Positions 1-8,310 of a stretch of 62,418 bases of DNA are shown in pieces. The DNA is from an uncultured Erysipelotrichaceae bacterium (lineage in GTDB: Bacteria > Bacillota_I > Bacilli_A > Erysipelotrichales > Erysipelotrichaceae). Position numbers and translations under genes: made by a program. The notes under the pieces are model-generated. The model did not search any database and was not told the origin of the DNA. It worked only from the letters and a program-made list of their open reading frames with translations. The DNA lies in NCBI GenBank assembly GCA_947649125.1, contig CANSQL010000007.1, positions 1 to 62,418 of the forward strand, written 5' to 3'. How positions within the stretch are numbered: position 1 is the first letter of the stretch; every line of letters begins with the position of its first letter.

Positions 1-636
1 TTATATTTTCAAACTTTTTCATAAAACTGCTTGACTTTTATATAGTTAGCTTTCTTATCATCAATCATGGATGAATTCATTCAAAAACTTCCTCCTTTCC
101 ACCATTCATTCATACACGTTGATGATATACAAGCTAATTATAAGACTATGGAAATGAATTTTCAAGCGATAGGGAAAATGTCTTATAAGAAAGTAAAGCA
201 TCGGTACCGAGATGCGATGCTTTTGTTTGGCAAGATAGATTTGAGATGACAGATATGAGCACATTTCAACAGAATATGACTTGATATAATTTCATCATGA
301 TTATACAATCAATAATTTTAGGCCAAAAAAACAAAGAATTCGTTTATCTTTTTTACTACAGCCTTGTAATCACCGGTGCTTACGAATAAGCTGTTCACGT
401 TTCGAAATATTTTAAATGATTCTATCTTTCATTTCTTTTTATATAACTTCAATGATCTCTTAAAAATTATCCATTGAATGTTCTTACAGATGGAATCGTA
501 ATTGCTTCTGCACTATACTTTTCTTCCATATCAGATAATAAGTACTCCTACACAGTTCATTAATGTACAAGCGTGTTTACTAAATTGCCATTATCAATTT
601 ATTTTTCTATAGACTATGTCATATATTTAAGCATAT
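1..636. other. AT-rich stretch without a recognisable gene
   Basis: The longest plus-strand frame (60 codons from an ATG at 67) has no ribosome binding site and resembles no family I know. It could be the decayed end of a gene lying outside the window. A near-palindrome around a GGTACC core lies at about 199-217. I see no RNA gene or mobile-element end here. Confidence 0.4.
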
Positions 637-662
637 TAAAAACTCGAACTAAAAGTCCGAGT
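637..662 (-). terminator. Rho-independent terminator after tRNA-Thr
   Basis: On the minus strand an 8-bp stem (ACTCGGAC with GTTCGAGT, one G-U pair) with a 5-base loop is followed by five T. It lies 13 bases beyond the CCA end of the tRNA and would end the DUF1461-maf-tRNA transcript. Confidence 0.8.
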
Positions 663-674
663 CTCCTTTCAAGC

Positions 675-748
675 TGGTGCCGACACGCAGAATTGAACTG
701 CGAGCTGAGCATTACCATTGCTCTGTATTACCATTATACTATGTCGGC
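675..748 (-). tRNA. tRNA-Thr (anticodon GGT)
   Basis: The minus strand folds into a full cloverleaf. It has a 7-bp acceptor stem (GCCGACA with TGTCGGC), a 4-bp D stem, a 5-bp anticodon stem (GAGCA with TGCTC) around the loop ATGGTAA, a T stem CGCAG/CTGCG with loop TTCAATT, discriminator A and an encoded CCA. The anticodon GGT reads ACC/ACU threonine codons, and the GCCGAC acceptor start is usual for bacterial tRNA-Thr. The 5' end lies one base after the maf stop codon, so the tRNA must be cut from a maf transcript or made from a promoter inside maf. Confidence 0.9.
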
Positions 749-749
749 A

Positions 750-1301
750 CTATTCATAGGCTTTTAAGCGCTGCATAAGCTTCGCTATCGGTAAGCCTAC
801 TATATTATAATAGTCTCCGGCGATTTTTGCAACAAAAACCGCACCTTTTCCTTGAATACCGTATGCACCCGCCTTGTCAAACGGCTCCTTACTGTCAATA
901 TAAGCAGTGATTTCCTTATCAGAAAGTGAATAAAAGGTCACATCGCTTACCGAATGAAAGCACTCCTTCTTACCGTCGGCACATATCGCAACACCGGTAA
1001 TCACCTGATGCGTTTGCCCCGATAAGCGCTGAAGCATTTCCCTTGCCCCTTTTGCATCCTGCGGCTTACCGAGCACCTGTTTACCCAAGCACACCAAGGT
1101 ATCGGCACCGATTACGATATCGTTCGGATACAGCTTCGCCACATGTTCCGCCTTAGCGAGCGCCAAACGCTCAATTGCCTGCGGAATCGGCAAAGATTCA
1201 TCCATCATTTCGTCTACGTCCGCCGGGTGAACGAGAAAGCGCAGACCGACCTGTTCCATAATTTCCCTTCTGCGAGGACTTTGACTGGCTAATACTATCA
1301 T
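750..1301 (-). CDS. maf: Maf-family nucleoside triphosphate pyrophosphatase
   Basis: This is a 183-residue cytoplasmic Maf/HAM1-fold protein. The family hydrolyses non-canonical or modified nucleotides (dTTP/UTP and modified pyrimidines) to monophosphates and has been linked to septum control in Bacillus. Visible signatures are the N-terminal LASQSPRRREI (residues 4-14), GADTLV (65-70) and LGKP (77-80). I chose the ATG giving MIVLAS because GGGAG lies just upstream. A longer frame runs 23 codons further back, but it would overlap the upstream gene. The start lies 2 bases after the stop of the DUF1461 gene, so the two are translationally close, and tRNA-Thr follows one base after the stop. Confidence 0.93.
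   Translation of the reverse strand: MIVLASQSPRRREIMEQVGLRFLVHPADVDEMMDESLPIPQAIERLALAKAEHVAKLYPNDIVIGADTLVCLGKQVLGKPQDAKGAREMLQRLSGQTHQVITGVAICADGKKECFHSVSDVTFYSLSDKEITAYIDSKEPFDKAGAYGIQGKGAVFVAKIAGDYYNIVGLPIAKLMQRLKAYE
804..832 (-). promoter_or_regulatory. Possible tRNA promoter inside maf
   Basis: On the minus strand TTGCAA and TATAAT are separated by exactly 17 bases. The -10 lies about 56 bases before the tRNA 5' end. The match sits within maf codons, so it may be chance, but it would let the tRNA be transcribed independently of maf. Confidence 0.4.
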
Positions 1302-1303
1302 AA

Positions 1304-2014
1304 TCAAGACTCCCTTCTCAAGCGTTGACGAAGCGCAAAGCGATGTCCGTAACAAAATGCCGCTGCCCACAATAATCCGAAGCAGACAACAAACGATATT
1401 GTGATTCGCAGTACCATATGAAAGAAAAACACCTCAGGAAACATATTGATCATCAAGTCCGTATGAGGATTCAACAGCCACAGCTCATTGGTAAAAAACA
1501 ATCGATGAAAGCTTTCCCATAATGAGGTAAAATCCACCGCCGCCCAGATTGCCAAGAAAGCGACAAATAATAAAAATCCCAAGGCACACTGCGAATACGC
1601 AACGGAAAGCATCTCCCAAAGCTGCGAACGCTTTTTCCACCACAATAACGCTACGGAAGCTACTAGTACAATCCCCGAAACCAAGCGCAGCTTTAACGCA
1701 AACCGATACAGTCCCAACACATCGACCATATGCTGCGTCTCACGCTCATTAAACGCCTCACGCTCAAAGCCATTGACCTCAATCACCGCAGTGATATGCT
1801 CCTGCTTTCCCTGCAGATAATCAAGCAGGGCATCGGTAGCTTTCATCAAATCCCGATGGCTCATATTCAAATCCTCTGCCGTCTTTAGCGAAGCATATTC
1901 CCGCTCATAAAAGCTTCTGTTGAAGCAATGAATATCAATACACGTAACCAATAAAAACAGGATGGCACTGACTGCCGCTGCATACGCTGATAACGCAAAG
2001 CCCTTTTGCTTCAT
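1304..2014 (-). CDS. DUF1461 (TIGR01906-type) integral membrane protein
   Basis: This 236-residue protein has one N-terminal membrane segment (about 10-28), an exposed region of about 80 residues rich in charged positions, and three further membrane segments (about 109-126, 140-160 and 196-222). The layout and composition fit the DUF1461 family of Bacillota membrane proteins, whose function is unknown. It is the first gene of the DUF1461-maf-tRNA unit. Family assignment rests on overall resemblance and topology, not on a catalytic motif. Confidence 0.7.
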   Translation of the reverse strand: MKQKGFALSAYAAAVSAILFLLVTCIDIHCFNRSFYEREYASLKTAEDLNMSHRDLMKATDALLDYLQGKQEHITAVIEVNGFEREAFNERETQHMVDVLGLYRFALKLRLVSGIVLVASVALLWWKKRSQLWEMLSVAYSQCALGFLLFVAFLAIWAAVDFTSLWESFHRLFFTNELWLLNPHTDLMINMFPEVFFFHMVLRITISFVVCFGLLWAAAFCYGHRFALRQRLRRES

Positions 2015-2183
2015 ATAATCACCTGAATCCGTTCCTTTATATACACTGAATACCTACCTATCTTACCACAAAGCCTCACACATAGAAAGCAAAAAAAGCG
2101 GAAATCATCAAATCATTCATGCGCATTGACCCCCTAAGGAACGCTTACATAAATGCACAAATACAACCGCTTCAATTAAAGGA

Positions 2184-2212
2184 TTGTAATCCCGATTCAT
2201 CTATGTTATGAT
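2184..2212 (+). promoter_or_regulatory. Sigma-A-like promoter
   Basis: TTGTAA and TATGAT are separated by 17 bases. The -10 ends 48 bases before the start of the small monooxygenase-like gene, whose binding site AAGGAG is also clear. Confidence 0.6.
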
Positions 2213-2260
2213 ACTATCAGTTATTACAGAATAAATAAAAGAATATAAGGAGCACGACAC

Positions 2261-2560
2261 ATGACAAAAACAGCATGGATATTTTCCTATAAGCTAAGGA
2301 ACAATGTTACAGACGAGCATTTCATTGCATGCACCCAAAAGCTGCATGATGAAGTGATCTCAAAGGCCGACGGCTTTATTTCATGGGAGCACTACAAACA
2401 AGGGGATACATGGACCGATTTTGTATTATGGGAAAGCAAGGAAGCTGCCGAAAATGCAACAACCATCGGACAAGGAAAGGCTGTCACCGAGGATTTTTAT
2501 GCCTGTATCAGAATGCAGACATGCCGAGCATTGATTTCAGAGCTGGTGAAAAAATATTAA
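2261..2560 (+). CDS. Small antibiotic-biosynthesis-monooxygenase-like protein
   Basis: A 99-residue soluble protein with its own promoter and terminator. Its pattern (an N-terminal beta strand with aromatic residues, a central helix, F-I-S-W-E-H and V-L-W-E-S strands) is that of the dimeric alpha/beta-barrel ABM fold (ferredoxin-like). Members act as small monooxygenases, haem-degrading enzymes or proteins of unknown role, and I cannot name a substrate. The start is supported by AAGGAG ten bases upstream. It stands alone, facing the minus-strand ACT-thrB-thrC operon. Confidence 0.6.
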   Translation: MTKTAWIFSYKLRNNVTDEHFIACTQKLHDEVISKADGFISWEHYKQGDTWTDFVLWESKEAAENATTIGQGKAVTEDFYACIRMQTCRALISELVKKY

Positions 2561-2569
2561 TAAAGTATG

Positions 2570-2602
2570 AAACAGTCAACGACACCCGCTGACTGTTTTT
2601 AT
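2570..2602 (+). terminator. Rho-independent terminator
   Basis: A 9-bp perfect stem (AAACAGTCA with TGACTGTTT), an 11-base loop and a T run, starting ten bases after the monooxygenase-like gene. Confidence 0.85.
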
Positions 2603-2616
2603 ATCTCATTAAAGCC

Positions 2617-2650
2617 GCAAAAAATCCCTTTGACTGCATCATCAAAGGGA
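2617..2650 (-). terminator. Rho-independent terminator of the thrC-thrB-ACT operon
   Basis: On the minus strand a 9-bp perfect stem (TCCCTTTGA with TCAAAGGGA) is followed by six T. It lies seven bases after the ACT gene stop. Confidence 0.85.
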
Positions 2651-2657
2651 CATTTCA

Positions 2658-3092
2658 TTATTCTACTGCCTCAAGGTACACATCATTTACACCCTTCATC
2701 ACCTTCAGCTTATCGATCATGGCTTCCAGTGAAACATTCATTTCGGTCATTTCAAATGAAATCATTACGGTTGCGACATCATGAATCGGAATATTTTGAT
2801 TCAATGTGATAATATTCGCCTTTACCGAGGACATGCAATCCAATACCTTGGAAAGTACCCCCGACTGATGCTTCAGTTTCAAGGACATTATGACCTTGCG
2901 ATTTCCCAAGGAAGCTCCGGGGGCAAATATTCTGTCCTTATATTTATAATAAGTACCTCGTGAGATTCCGACTGCTTTGGCCGCAGTGGTAATACGGCTG
3001 ACCTTGCCCTTTCTTAACAGCTTACGTGCTTCAACGACCTTGACTAACACCTCAGGCAAAATATCGCCGTCAACAATATAATATTTACCCAT
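2658..3092 (-). CDS. ACT-domain protein with N-terminal HTH (PheB/UPF0735 type)
   Basis: This 144-residue protein has an N-terminal segment with a helix-turn-helix look (about 25-50; KVSRITTAAKAVGISRGTYY) and a C-terminal ACT domain (about 70-144), the small amino-acid-sensing fold. It matches the UPF0735/PheB group, named for its place beside pheA in Bacillus; the molecular function is unproven. Here it is the last gene of thrC-thrB, so a sensor or regulator of threonine-branch metabolism is likely (inference). The start was chosen at the ATG preceded by AAGGAG. This gives an 8-base overlap with thrB and translational coupling. A frame ten codons longer has no binding site. Confidence 0.8.
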   Translation of the reverse strand: MGKYYIVDGDILPEVLVKVVEARKLLRKGKVSRITTAAKAVGISRGTYYKYKDRIFAPGASLGNRKVIMSLKLKHQSGVLSKVLDCMSSVKANIITLNQNIPIHDVATVMISFEMTEMNVSLEAMIDKLKVMKGVNDVYLEAVE

Positions 3093-3996
3093 GAGTATTC
3101 TCCTTAACGCTGAGTGCTTCATTTACTGTCGCACCGTCATTATCCACTCGCAACAGCTTGGCCTGCCAATGCGGCTTACGCTGTAATATCTCCTGTATCA
3201 AGGCTTCGGCCTTTTCCTTACCATCGAATATCAGCATCATCGTTGAGCCTGAACCGCTGATATACCATGTCAATGCCTGATGCTTGTCTGCCAAACGGTC
3301 CACTTCCTCATAATCGGGAATCAGCACCTTGCGATACGGCTGATGCAGCACATCATCACAGGCGTGTGAAACAAGCTCAATATCTCCGTCGCTGAGTCCT
3401 TTTGCCAAGACTGCACATCTGCCGATATTATACAATGCGTCATGAAAGCTTACCTGCTTCGGCAACACACTGCGCGCATCGGCTGTCAGCACGGGATAAT
3501 CCGGAATCAAGGCACAAAAGACAAAGCGCTCATGTACCTGATTTTTTACGGTGAACACCTTCTCGCCTTCACAGAAGGAAATCGTCAAGCCGCCGTACAA
3601 CGCAGGCGCAACATTATCCGGATGCCCCTCCATTTCCGTACAAAGCGTAAGCATTTCCTCCTTTGACAACGGATTACCGAGCAGCGCATTCGCCCCGACA
3701 ACTCCGCCTACGATACAAACGGCACTGCTTCCCAGTCCTCTTGCCTCGGGAACCTCATGCGCATCGATTTCAATCGTCAAACCGCTGATTTCCTTACCAC
3801 ATTTAGAGAACACCTTGACGCATGCCTGATAAACAAGATTTTGTTCATTCTGCCACTGCTTCGGGCAGCCCGTAATACAAAGTCCGTCCCCTGTTTCTGA
3901 AAAACGAAAGCTCGCATAAGCAGTTACCGCCAGTCCCATGCAGTCAAAGCCGGGCCCGACATTTGCGCTTGTTGCGGGTACACGTACCTCAATCAT
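3085..3996 (-). CDS. thrB: Homoserine kinase
   Basis: A 303-residue GHMP-family kinase that phosphorylates homoserine with ATP to O-phosphohomoserine, the substrate of threonine synthase. Evidence: the N-terminal PATSANVGPGFDCMG (7-21), the ATP-binding ARGLGSSAV loop (85-93) and a C-terminal GSGSTMM motif. The length is typical. The chosen ATG overlaps the thrC stop as ATGA and has GAGG upstream; the frame extends 11 codons further without support. It is cotranscribed with thrC and the ACT protein. Confidence 0.96.
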   Translation of the reverse strand: MIEVRVPATSANVGPGFDCMGLAVTAYASFRFSETGDGLCITGCPKQWQNEQNLVYQACVKVFSKCGKEISGLTIEIDAHEVPEARGLGSSAVCIVGGVVGANALLGNPLSKEEMLTLCTEMEGHPDNVAPALYGGLTISFCEGEKVFTVKNQVHERFVFCALIPDYPVLTADARSVLPKQVSFHDALYNIGRCAVLAKGLSDGDIELVSHACDDVLHQPYRKVLIPDYEEVDRLADKHQALTWYISGSGSTMMLIFDGKEKAEALIQEILQRKPHWQAKLLRVDNDGATVNEALSVKENTHG

Positions 3997-5477
3997 CGAA
4001 ACAGCCTCTTTGTTTTGGCTTCTACACATGCCTTCATTTCACCGATTTCAATCACATCGCGATGCAGGATTTCCATATCCTGCAGTCCCTTTAGGTTCTT
4101 AGGCGCCGCTGTATTCGTACGCTGTTCCAGTTGTTCCATCACCTTGAATTCATTATCATCAGCTTTTCCGAACAACGCTTCATAAACAGCACTGCAGAAT
4201 TTATACGGACTTGCCGTAGCCATCAATACACAAGCATGCTCAGCATCCTTTTCCTTTTCCATTACCGCATATCCGCAGGCACTGTGCGGATCTAACACAT
4301 AGCCGTCCTGTTGATACTTTTTCTGAATCGCCGCCGTACATTCCTCATCACTCGCAAAGCCGACACTGAACATTGATTGAATATTTGTCAGCACCGAGGT
4401 CTTGACCTGATACTTGCCGTATGAATTCAATTCATCCATTAAGGAAGCAACATAATTCGCATCCTTATCACTTGCGTAATACAACAAGCGCTCTAAATTA
4501 CTGGAAATCAAAATATCCATTGAAGGTGAAATCGTTTTATGAAACGGACGATTACGATTATAAATACCGGTTTTTAAGAAATCATAAAGTACATTATTCG
4601 CATTGGCTGCCACAATAAAGCGATGCACCGGAAGCCCCATCAGCTTCGCATAATAGCCTGCCAGCACATTACCGAAGTTTCCTGTCGGAACACAGAAATC
4701 TACCTTATCACCGAACGCAATGCGCTTTTCTTCAACCAAACGCTTATAAGAATAGAAATAATAAACGACCTGCGGAATCAAACGACCGATATTGATGGAA
4801 TTCGCACTGGAGAAAATAATATTGTCCTTCGCAAATTGATTTTTAAACGCTTCATCATGGAAAATACGTTTTACACCGCTTTGTGCATCATCAAAGTTGC
4901 CCTTGATTGCGATAACATTGGTGTTTTTTCCCTGCTGAGTCACCATCTGCAGGCGTTGAATTTCACTGACGCCGTTATCGGGATAGAATACGGTAATCCC
5001 GACATTATCGACATCCTGAAAGCCGGCCAATGCTGCCTTTCCCGTATCACCGCTCGTTGCCGTTAATATCATGACCTCAGCGTTCTGCTTCTGCTTCAGC
5101 GAAACAGACATCAGCTGCGGCAGCATGCGTAAGCCAACATCTTTAAAGGCTGAAGTAGGTCCGTGAAACAGCTCACAGATCGCATCATCACCGCTGAATA
5201 CGACCGGTGTGATTTCCTCATTGTCAAACTGTCCGTCATATGCCTGAGCTACGCACTGCTTTACCTCTGCATCACTGAAATCAAACAACAGCGCAGATAA
5301 CACCGTCTCTGCCATCTGTTTATAATCCATTTTCATCATATCATCCAGCGGCAGCTTGATTTGATCGATATCATCAAATACGAATAAACCGCCGTCTGCG
5401 GCTAAGCCCTTAATAACAGCTTCTTTAGGCTGTGCCTGAATTTTACTGCTTCTTGTGCTGTTGTAATTTTTTCCCAT
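3993..5477 (-). CDS. thrC: Threonine synthase
   Basis: This 494-residue PLP enzyme converts O-phosphohomoserine to threonine. It belongs to the longer threonine-synthase class: an N-terminal cap (about 1-95), the PLP lysine in GPTSAFKDVG (Lys112), the phosphate-binding stretch TATSGDTGKAAL, and NSINIGR. The start ATG has AAGGAG upstream. It is first in a minus-strand operon read divergently from hom, so the two ends of the threonine branch share an intergenic control region. I see no T-box specifier structure upstream. Confidence 0.96.
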   Translation of the reverse strand: MGKNYNSTRSSKIQAQPKEAVIKGLAADGGLFVFDDIDQIKLPLDDMMKMDYKQMAETVLSALLFDFSDAEVKQCVAQAYDGQFDNEEITPVVFSGDDAICELFHGPTSAFKDVGLRMLPQLMSVSLKQKQNAEVMILTATSGDTGKAALAGFQDVDNVGITVFYPDNGVSEIQRLQMVTQQGKNTNVIAIKGNFDDAQSGVKRIFHDEAFKNQFAKDNIIFSSANSINIGRLIPQVVYYFYSYKRLVEEKRIAFGDKVDFCVPTGNFGNVLAGYYAKLMGLPVHRFIVAANANNVLYDFLKTGIYNRNRPFHKTISPSMDILISSNLERLLYYASDKDANYVASLMDELNSYGKYQVKTSVLTNIQSMFSVGFASDEECTAAIQKKYQQDGYVLDPHSACGYAVMEKEKDAEHACVLMATASPYKFCSAVYEALFGKADDNEFKVMEQLEQRTNTAAPKNLKGLQDMEILHRDVIEIGEMKACVEAKTKRLFR

Positions 5478-5515
5478 TGTTAAAACTCCTTTTCTCTTGC
5501 GTTTACATACTTAAT

Positions 5516-5544
5516 ATGATACAATGTTCACGCTTTAAATACAA
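5516..5544 (-). promoter_or_regulatory. Promoter of thrC-thrB operon
   Basis: On the minus strand TTGTAT and TATCAT are separated by 17 bases, 39 bases upstream of the thrC start. Confidence 0.55.
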
Positions 5545-5636
5545 GTGTTTTTTTAAAGAATACATAATCATATGCTTGTTTGCCCTGTAAAAACAAAAAA
5601 TCAGAATGTGCGGTATGCAGAAACAAGATAGTAAGA

Positions 5637-5691
5637 GATGTGGTGATGGTTGATAGGAATCATATTTAGGGATTCCGTTAGGAAGCACATC
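5637..5691. other. Nested hairpin between thrC and hom
   Basis: GATGTG pairs with CACATC on the outside and GGAATC with GATTCC on the inside, making a stem interrupted by internal loops in the divergent thr/hom control region. It does not match a T-box, lysine or other riboswitch I recognise. It could be an operator or an RNA element in the hom leader. Confidence 0.35.
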
Positions 5692-5789
5692 CAAATTGAT
5701 CGTTCTTTGTTTGACACAATCAAAACGTAATACTGCCGCAGGATTCTTTTTTATAAGGAAAACAAACATAAGGAATGAGGAGGATGAAC

Positions 5790-6968
5790 ATGAAAACAGC
5801 GATTTTAGGTTACGGTACGGTAGGAAGCGGAGTCGGCGAGATTATTGACTCATTACGCGACATAAATATTGAGGTCGCGCATATTTTAGAGCGTGCCGAG
5901 AATTTACATAAGCATCCGTTAATGTGTGATGATATCAATGTCATTTTAAATGACGATGAGGTCGAGGTCGTTGTGGAAACAATGGGCGGTATTGAACCGG
6001 CACACAGCTTTATTATGCAGGCACTGCAGGCGAAAAAGCATGTCGTTTCCGCGAATAAGGCGGTAATTGCTCGTTATATGGAAGAATTCCATGCCTGCGC
6101 AAAGGAAAACGGAGTGCGCTTTTTGTATGAGGCAAGCTGCGGCGGCGGTATTCCTTGGCTTCATAATTTATATAATGCGCTCAGAATTGATGAAATCGAT
6201 GAAATTCACGGTATCTTTAACGGTACGACAAATTATATTTTAGATCATATGGAGAAGGAACAGGCACAGTTTGATGTGATTCTGCATAAGGCACAGGAGC
6301 TCGGTTATGCGGAAAGTGATCCGAGTGCGGATATTGACGGCTATGATATTCAAAACAAGCTGCGTATTTCCGCAAGCATTGCCTTTGAAAGCAATGTTCC
6401 GCTGACCTTCCCGGTATTCGGTATTCGCAATATTTGTAAGAGTGATATCGATTATGCGAAATCGCTGCAGAAAAAAATCAAGCTGTTGGCAGTTGCGAAG
6501 CGCTCACAGGATCGATATTATGCGGCAGTAGAGCCGACGATGTATGCCGAAACACAAACAGAGGCTTCCATTGCGGAAAACTTTAACCTGACCTGCCTGC
6601 ACGGTGAAACGATCGGTGATTTGAAATTCTACGGGCAGGGTGCCGGCAAGCTTCCGACCGCAAATGCCGTCGTTCAGGATATCATCGATATTTATGAAGG
6701 AATCAATACTCAACCGGTTGCGAAACAAAAGGAGCTGCGTGTCGATGCTTCCTTAGTCAGCGGAACCTATATTCTTCGCAGTAATGCCGATGAAGCGTTG
6801 ATTAAGGAATTATTTGCGGATGCGTATACAAAAAAGGACGTATTTGACAACTGTAATTATTATCATATTACTCCGATTTCCTCTTATTTGATGCACCAAA
6901 AGGCAGCGGAGCTGATGAAAACCGACGGCAATCTGTTCTTTGCCCATGTCGCTGAGGTGGAGGCATGA
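5790..6968 (+). CDS. hom: Homoserine dehydrogenase
   Basis: This 392-residue NAD(P)H enzyme reduces aspartate semialdehyde to homoserine. Visible features are the Rossmann motif GYGTVGSG (7-14), the catalytic-domain stretch SANKAVIA (87-94) and the NGTTNYIL motif (144-151). A C-terminal region of about 75 residues resembles a short ACT domain, so threonine feedback is likely. Three in-frame ATGs lie together. I chose the last because GGAGG lies six bases upstream, and that GGAGG overlaps the two earlier ATGs. It overlaps the aspartokinase gene by ATGA. Confidence 0.94.
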   Translation: MKTAILGYGTVGSGVGEIIDSLRDINIEVAHILERAENLHKHPLMCDDINVILNDDEVEVVVETMGGIEPAHSFIMQALQAKKHVVSANKAVIARYMEEFHACAKENGVRFLYEASCGGGIPWLHNLYNALRIDEIDEIHGIFNGTTNYILDHMEKEQAQFDVILHKAQELGYAESDPSADIDGYDIQNKLRISASIAFESNVPLTFPVFGIRNICKSDIDYAKSLQKKIKLLAVAKRSQDRYYAAVEPTMYAETQTEASIAENFNLTCLHGETIGDLKFYGQGAGKLPTANAVVQDIIDIYEGINTQPVAKQKELRVDASLVSGTYILRSNADEALIKELFADAYTKKDVFDNCNYYHITPISSYLMHQKAAELMKTDGNLFFAHVAEVEA

Positions 6969-8284
6969 TCAAGGTCGTTAAATTCGGAGGCAGCTCGTTA
7001 GCCGATGCAAAGCAGTTTGAAAAGGTTAAACAGATCGTCAGCGCAGATGATGCCCGTCGCTTTGTCGTTGTATCAGCGGCAGGTCGCAGACATAAGGATG
7101 ATAATAAAATAACGGATTTATTGTATTTGTGTCATGCCCATTTAAAGTACAGTGTAAACTGCGATCCGATTTTTCAGATGATTGAGGAACGCTTTCTGGC
7201 AATCAAGCATAATTTGCATCTGTCTTATCCGATTGAAAAGGATTTGTCTTATTTAAAGAGTGCGCTGAGAAAGAATATTCCGTTGGATTATCTTGTCAGC
7301 CGCGGTGAATTTTTAACGGCGAAGCTGATGGCGGAGTATCTCGGTTATACCTTTTTAGATGCGAAGGACTTTATCTATTTCTCCTATGACGGACAGATTG
7401 ATTTTATCAAAACAAAGGAAATGATGGAGCACCATTTGGCACAGCACGATCATTTCGTGATTCCGGGCTTTTACGGTGCGATGCCTGACGGACAGGTGCG
7501 TATCATGGCACGCGGGGGCAGTGATATCACGGGAGCGATTGCGGCGAAGGTCGTTAATGCCGATGTATATGAAAACTGGACCGATGTTTCCGGTATTCTG
7601 ATGGCCGATCCGCGCATCGTAGAAAATCCGAAGCGCATCGAAAAGATCACCTACAGTGAGCTGCGTGAGCTGTCTTATATGGGAGCCAATGTCCTGCATG
7701 AGGATGCGATCTTCCCGGTCAAGGAGAAGAATATCCCGATCAATATCAGAAATACGAATGAGCCTGATAATCCCGGTACCTTGATTATGGAGGCAGACAA
7801 TGATGCGATGAATGAAATTTCCCCGATTACCGGTATCGCCGGCAGTAAAGATTTCACCGTTGTCGCTATTTATAAAAATCATATGTCTAATGAGGTCGGC
7901 ATCGTGCGACGTGCCTTAGAGGTATTCGAGCGTTATCAAATCAGTATTGAGCATATCCCGAGCGGCATTGATTCCTTTTCCATCGTTGTGAACAGTGCCG
8001 ATATCAAAGATAAGATTTACGATATCGTGGCTCAGGTGAAGGAGCACTGTCGTCCCGATAAGGTCAAAGTAATCAATGATATCGCCTTGATCGCTACCGT
8101 GGGCCGTCATATGTCGTCAAGACCGGGCATATCCGGTCAGCTGTTTGCGGAGCTGGGCAAAAATGATATCAATATTCGTATGATTGCGCAGGGCAGTGAT
8201 GAAATCAATATCATTGTCGGTGTGGAAAACAAGGATTTTGAAAAAACCACAAAAGTCATTTACAATCGCTTTGTGGAAGCATAG
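6965..8284 (+). CDS. Aspartate kinase
   Basis: A 439-residue aspartokinase phosphorylating aspartate, the first step towards lysine, threonine and methionine. The N-terminal KFGGSS (6-11) and a central SRGE-F segment mark the amino-acid kinase domain. The last ~130 residues carry tandem ACT domains, the usual site of lysine or threonine feedback. Its place between hom and asd suggests a threonine-branch isoenzyme (inference). It starts within the hom stop (ATGA). Confidence 0.95.
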   Translation: MIKVVKFGGSSLADAKQFEKVKQIVSADDARRFVVVSAAGRRHKDDNKITDLLYLCHAHLKYSVNCDPIFQMIEERFLAIKHNLHLSYPIEKDLSYLKSALRKNIPLDYLVSRGEFLTAKLMAEYLGYTFLDAKDFIYFSYDGQIDFIKTKEMMEHHLAQHDHFVIPGFYGAMPDGQVRIMARGGSDITGAIAAKVVNADVYENWTDVSGILMADPRIVENPKRIEKITYSELRELSYMGANVLHEDAIFPVKEKNIPINIRNTNEPDNPGTLIMEADNDAMNEISPITGIAGSKDFTVVAIYKNHMSNEVGIVRRALEVFERYQISIEHIPSGIDSFSIVVNSADIKDKIYDIVAQVKEHCRPDKVKVINDIALIATVGRHMSSRPGISGQLFAELGKNDINIRMIAQGSDEINIIVGVENKDFEKTTKVIYNRFVEA

Positions 8285-8310
8285 TATAATAAATGGAATG
8301 GAGAGATTCG

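Noticed and set aside
67-249. 60-codon ORF near the window start as a transposase fragment
   Set aside because: No transposase motif, no terminal inverted repeats and no binding site; left unassigned.
5503-5769. 88-codon minus-strand ORF between thrC and hom
   Set aside because: It covers the whole divergent promoter region, has no binding site and no family resemblance.
7355-7882. 175-codon minus-strand ORF inside the aspartokinase gene
   Set aside because: Antisense shadow of codon bias in the real gene.
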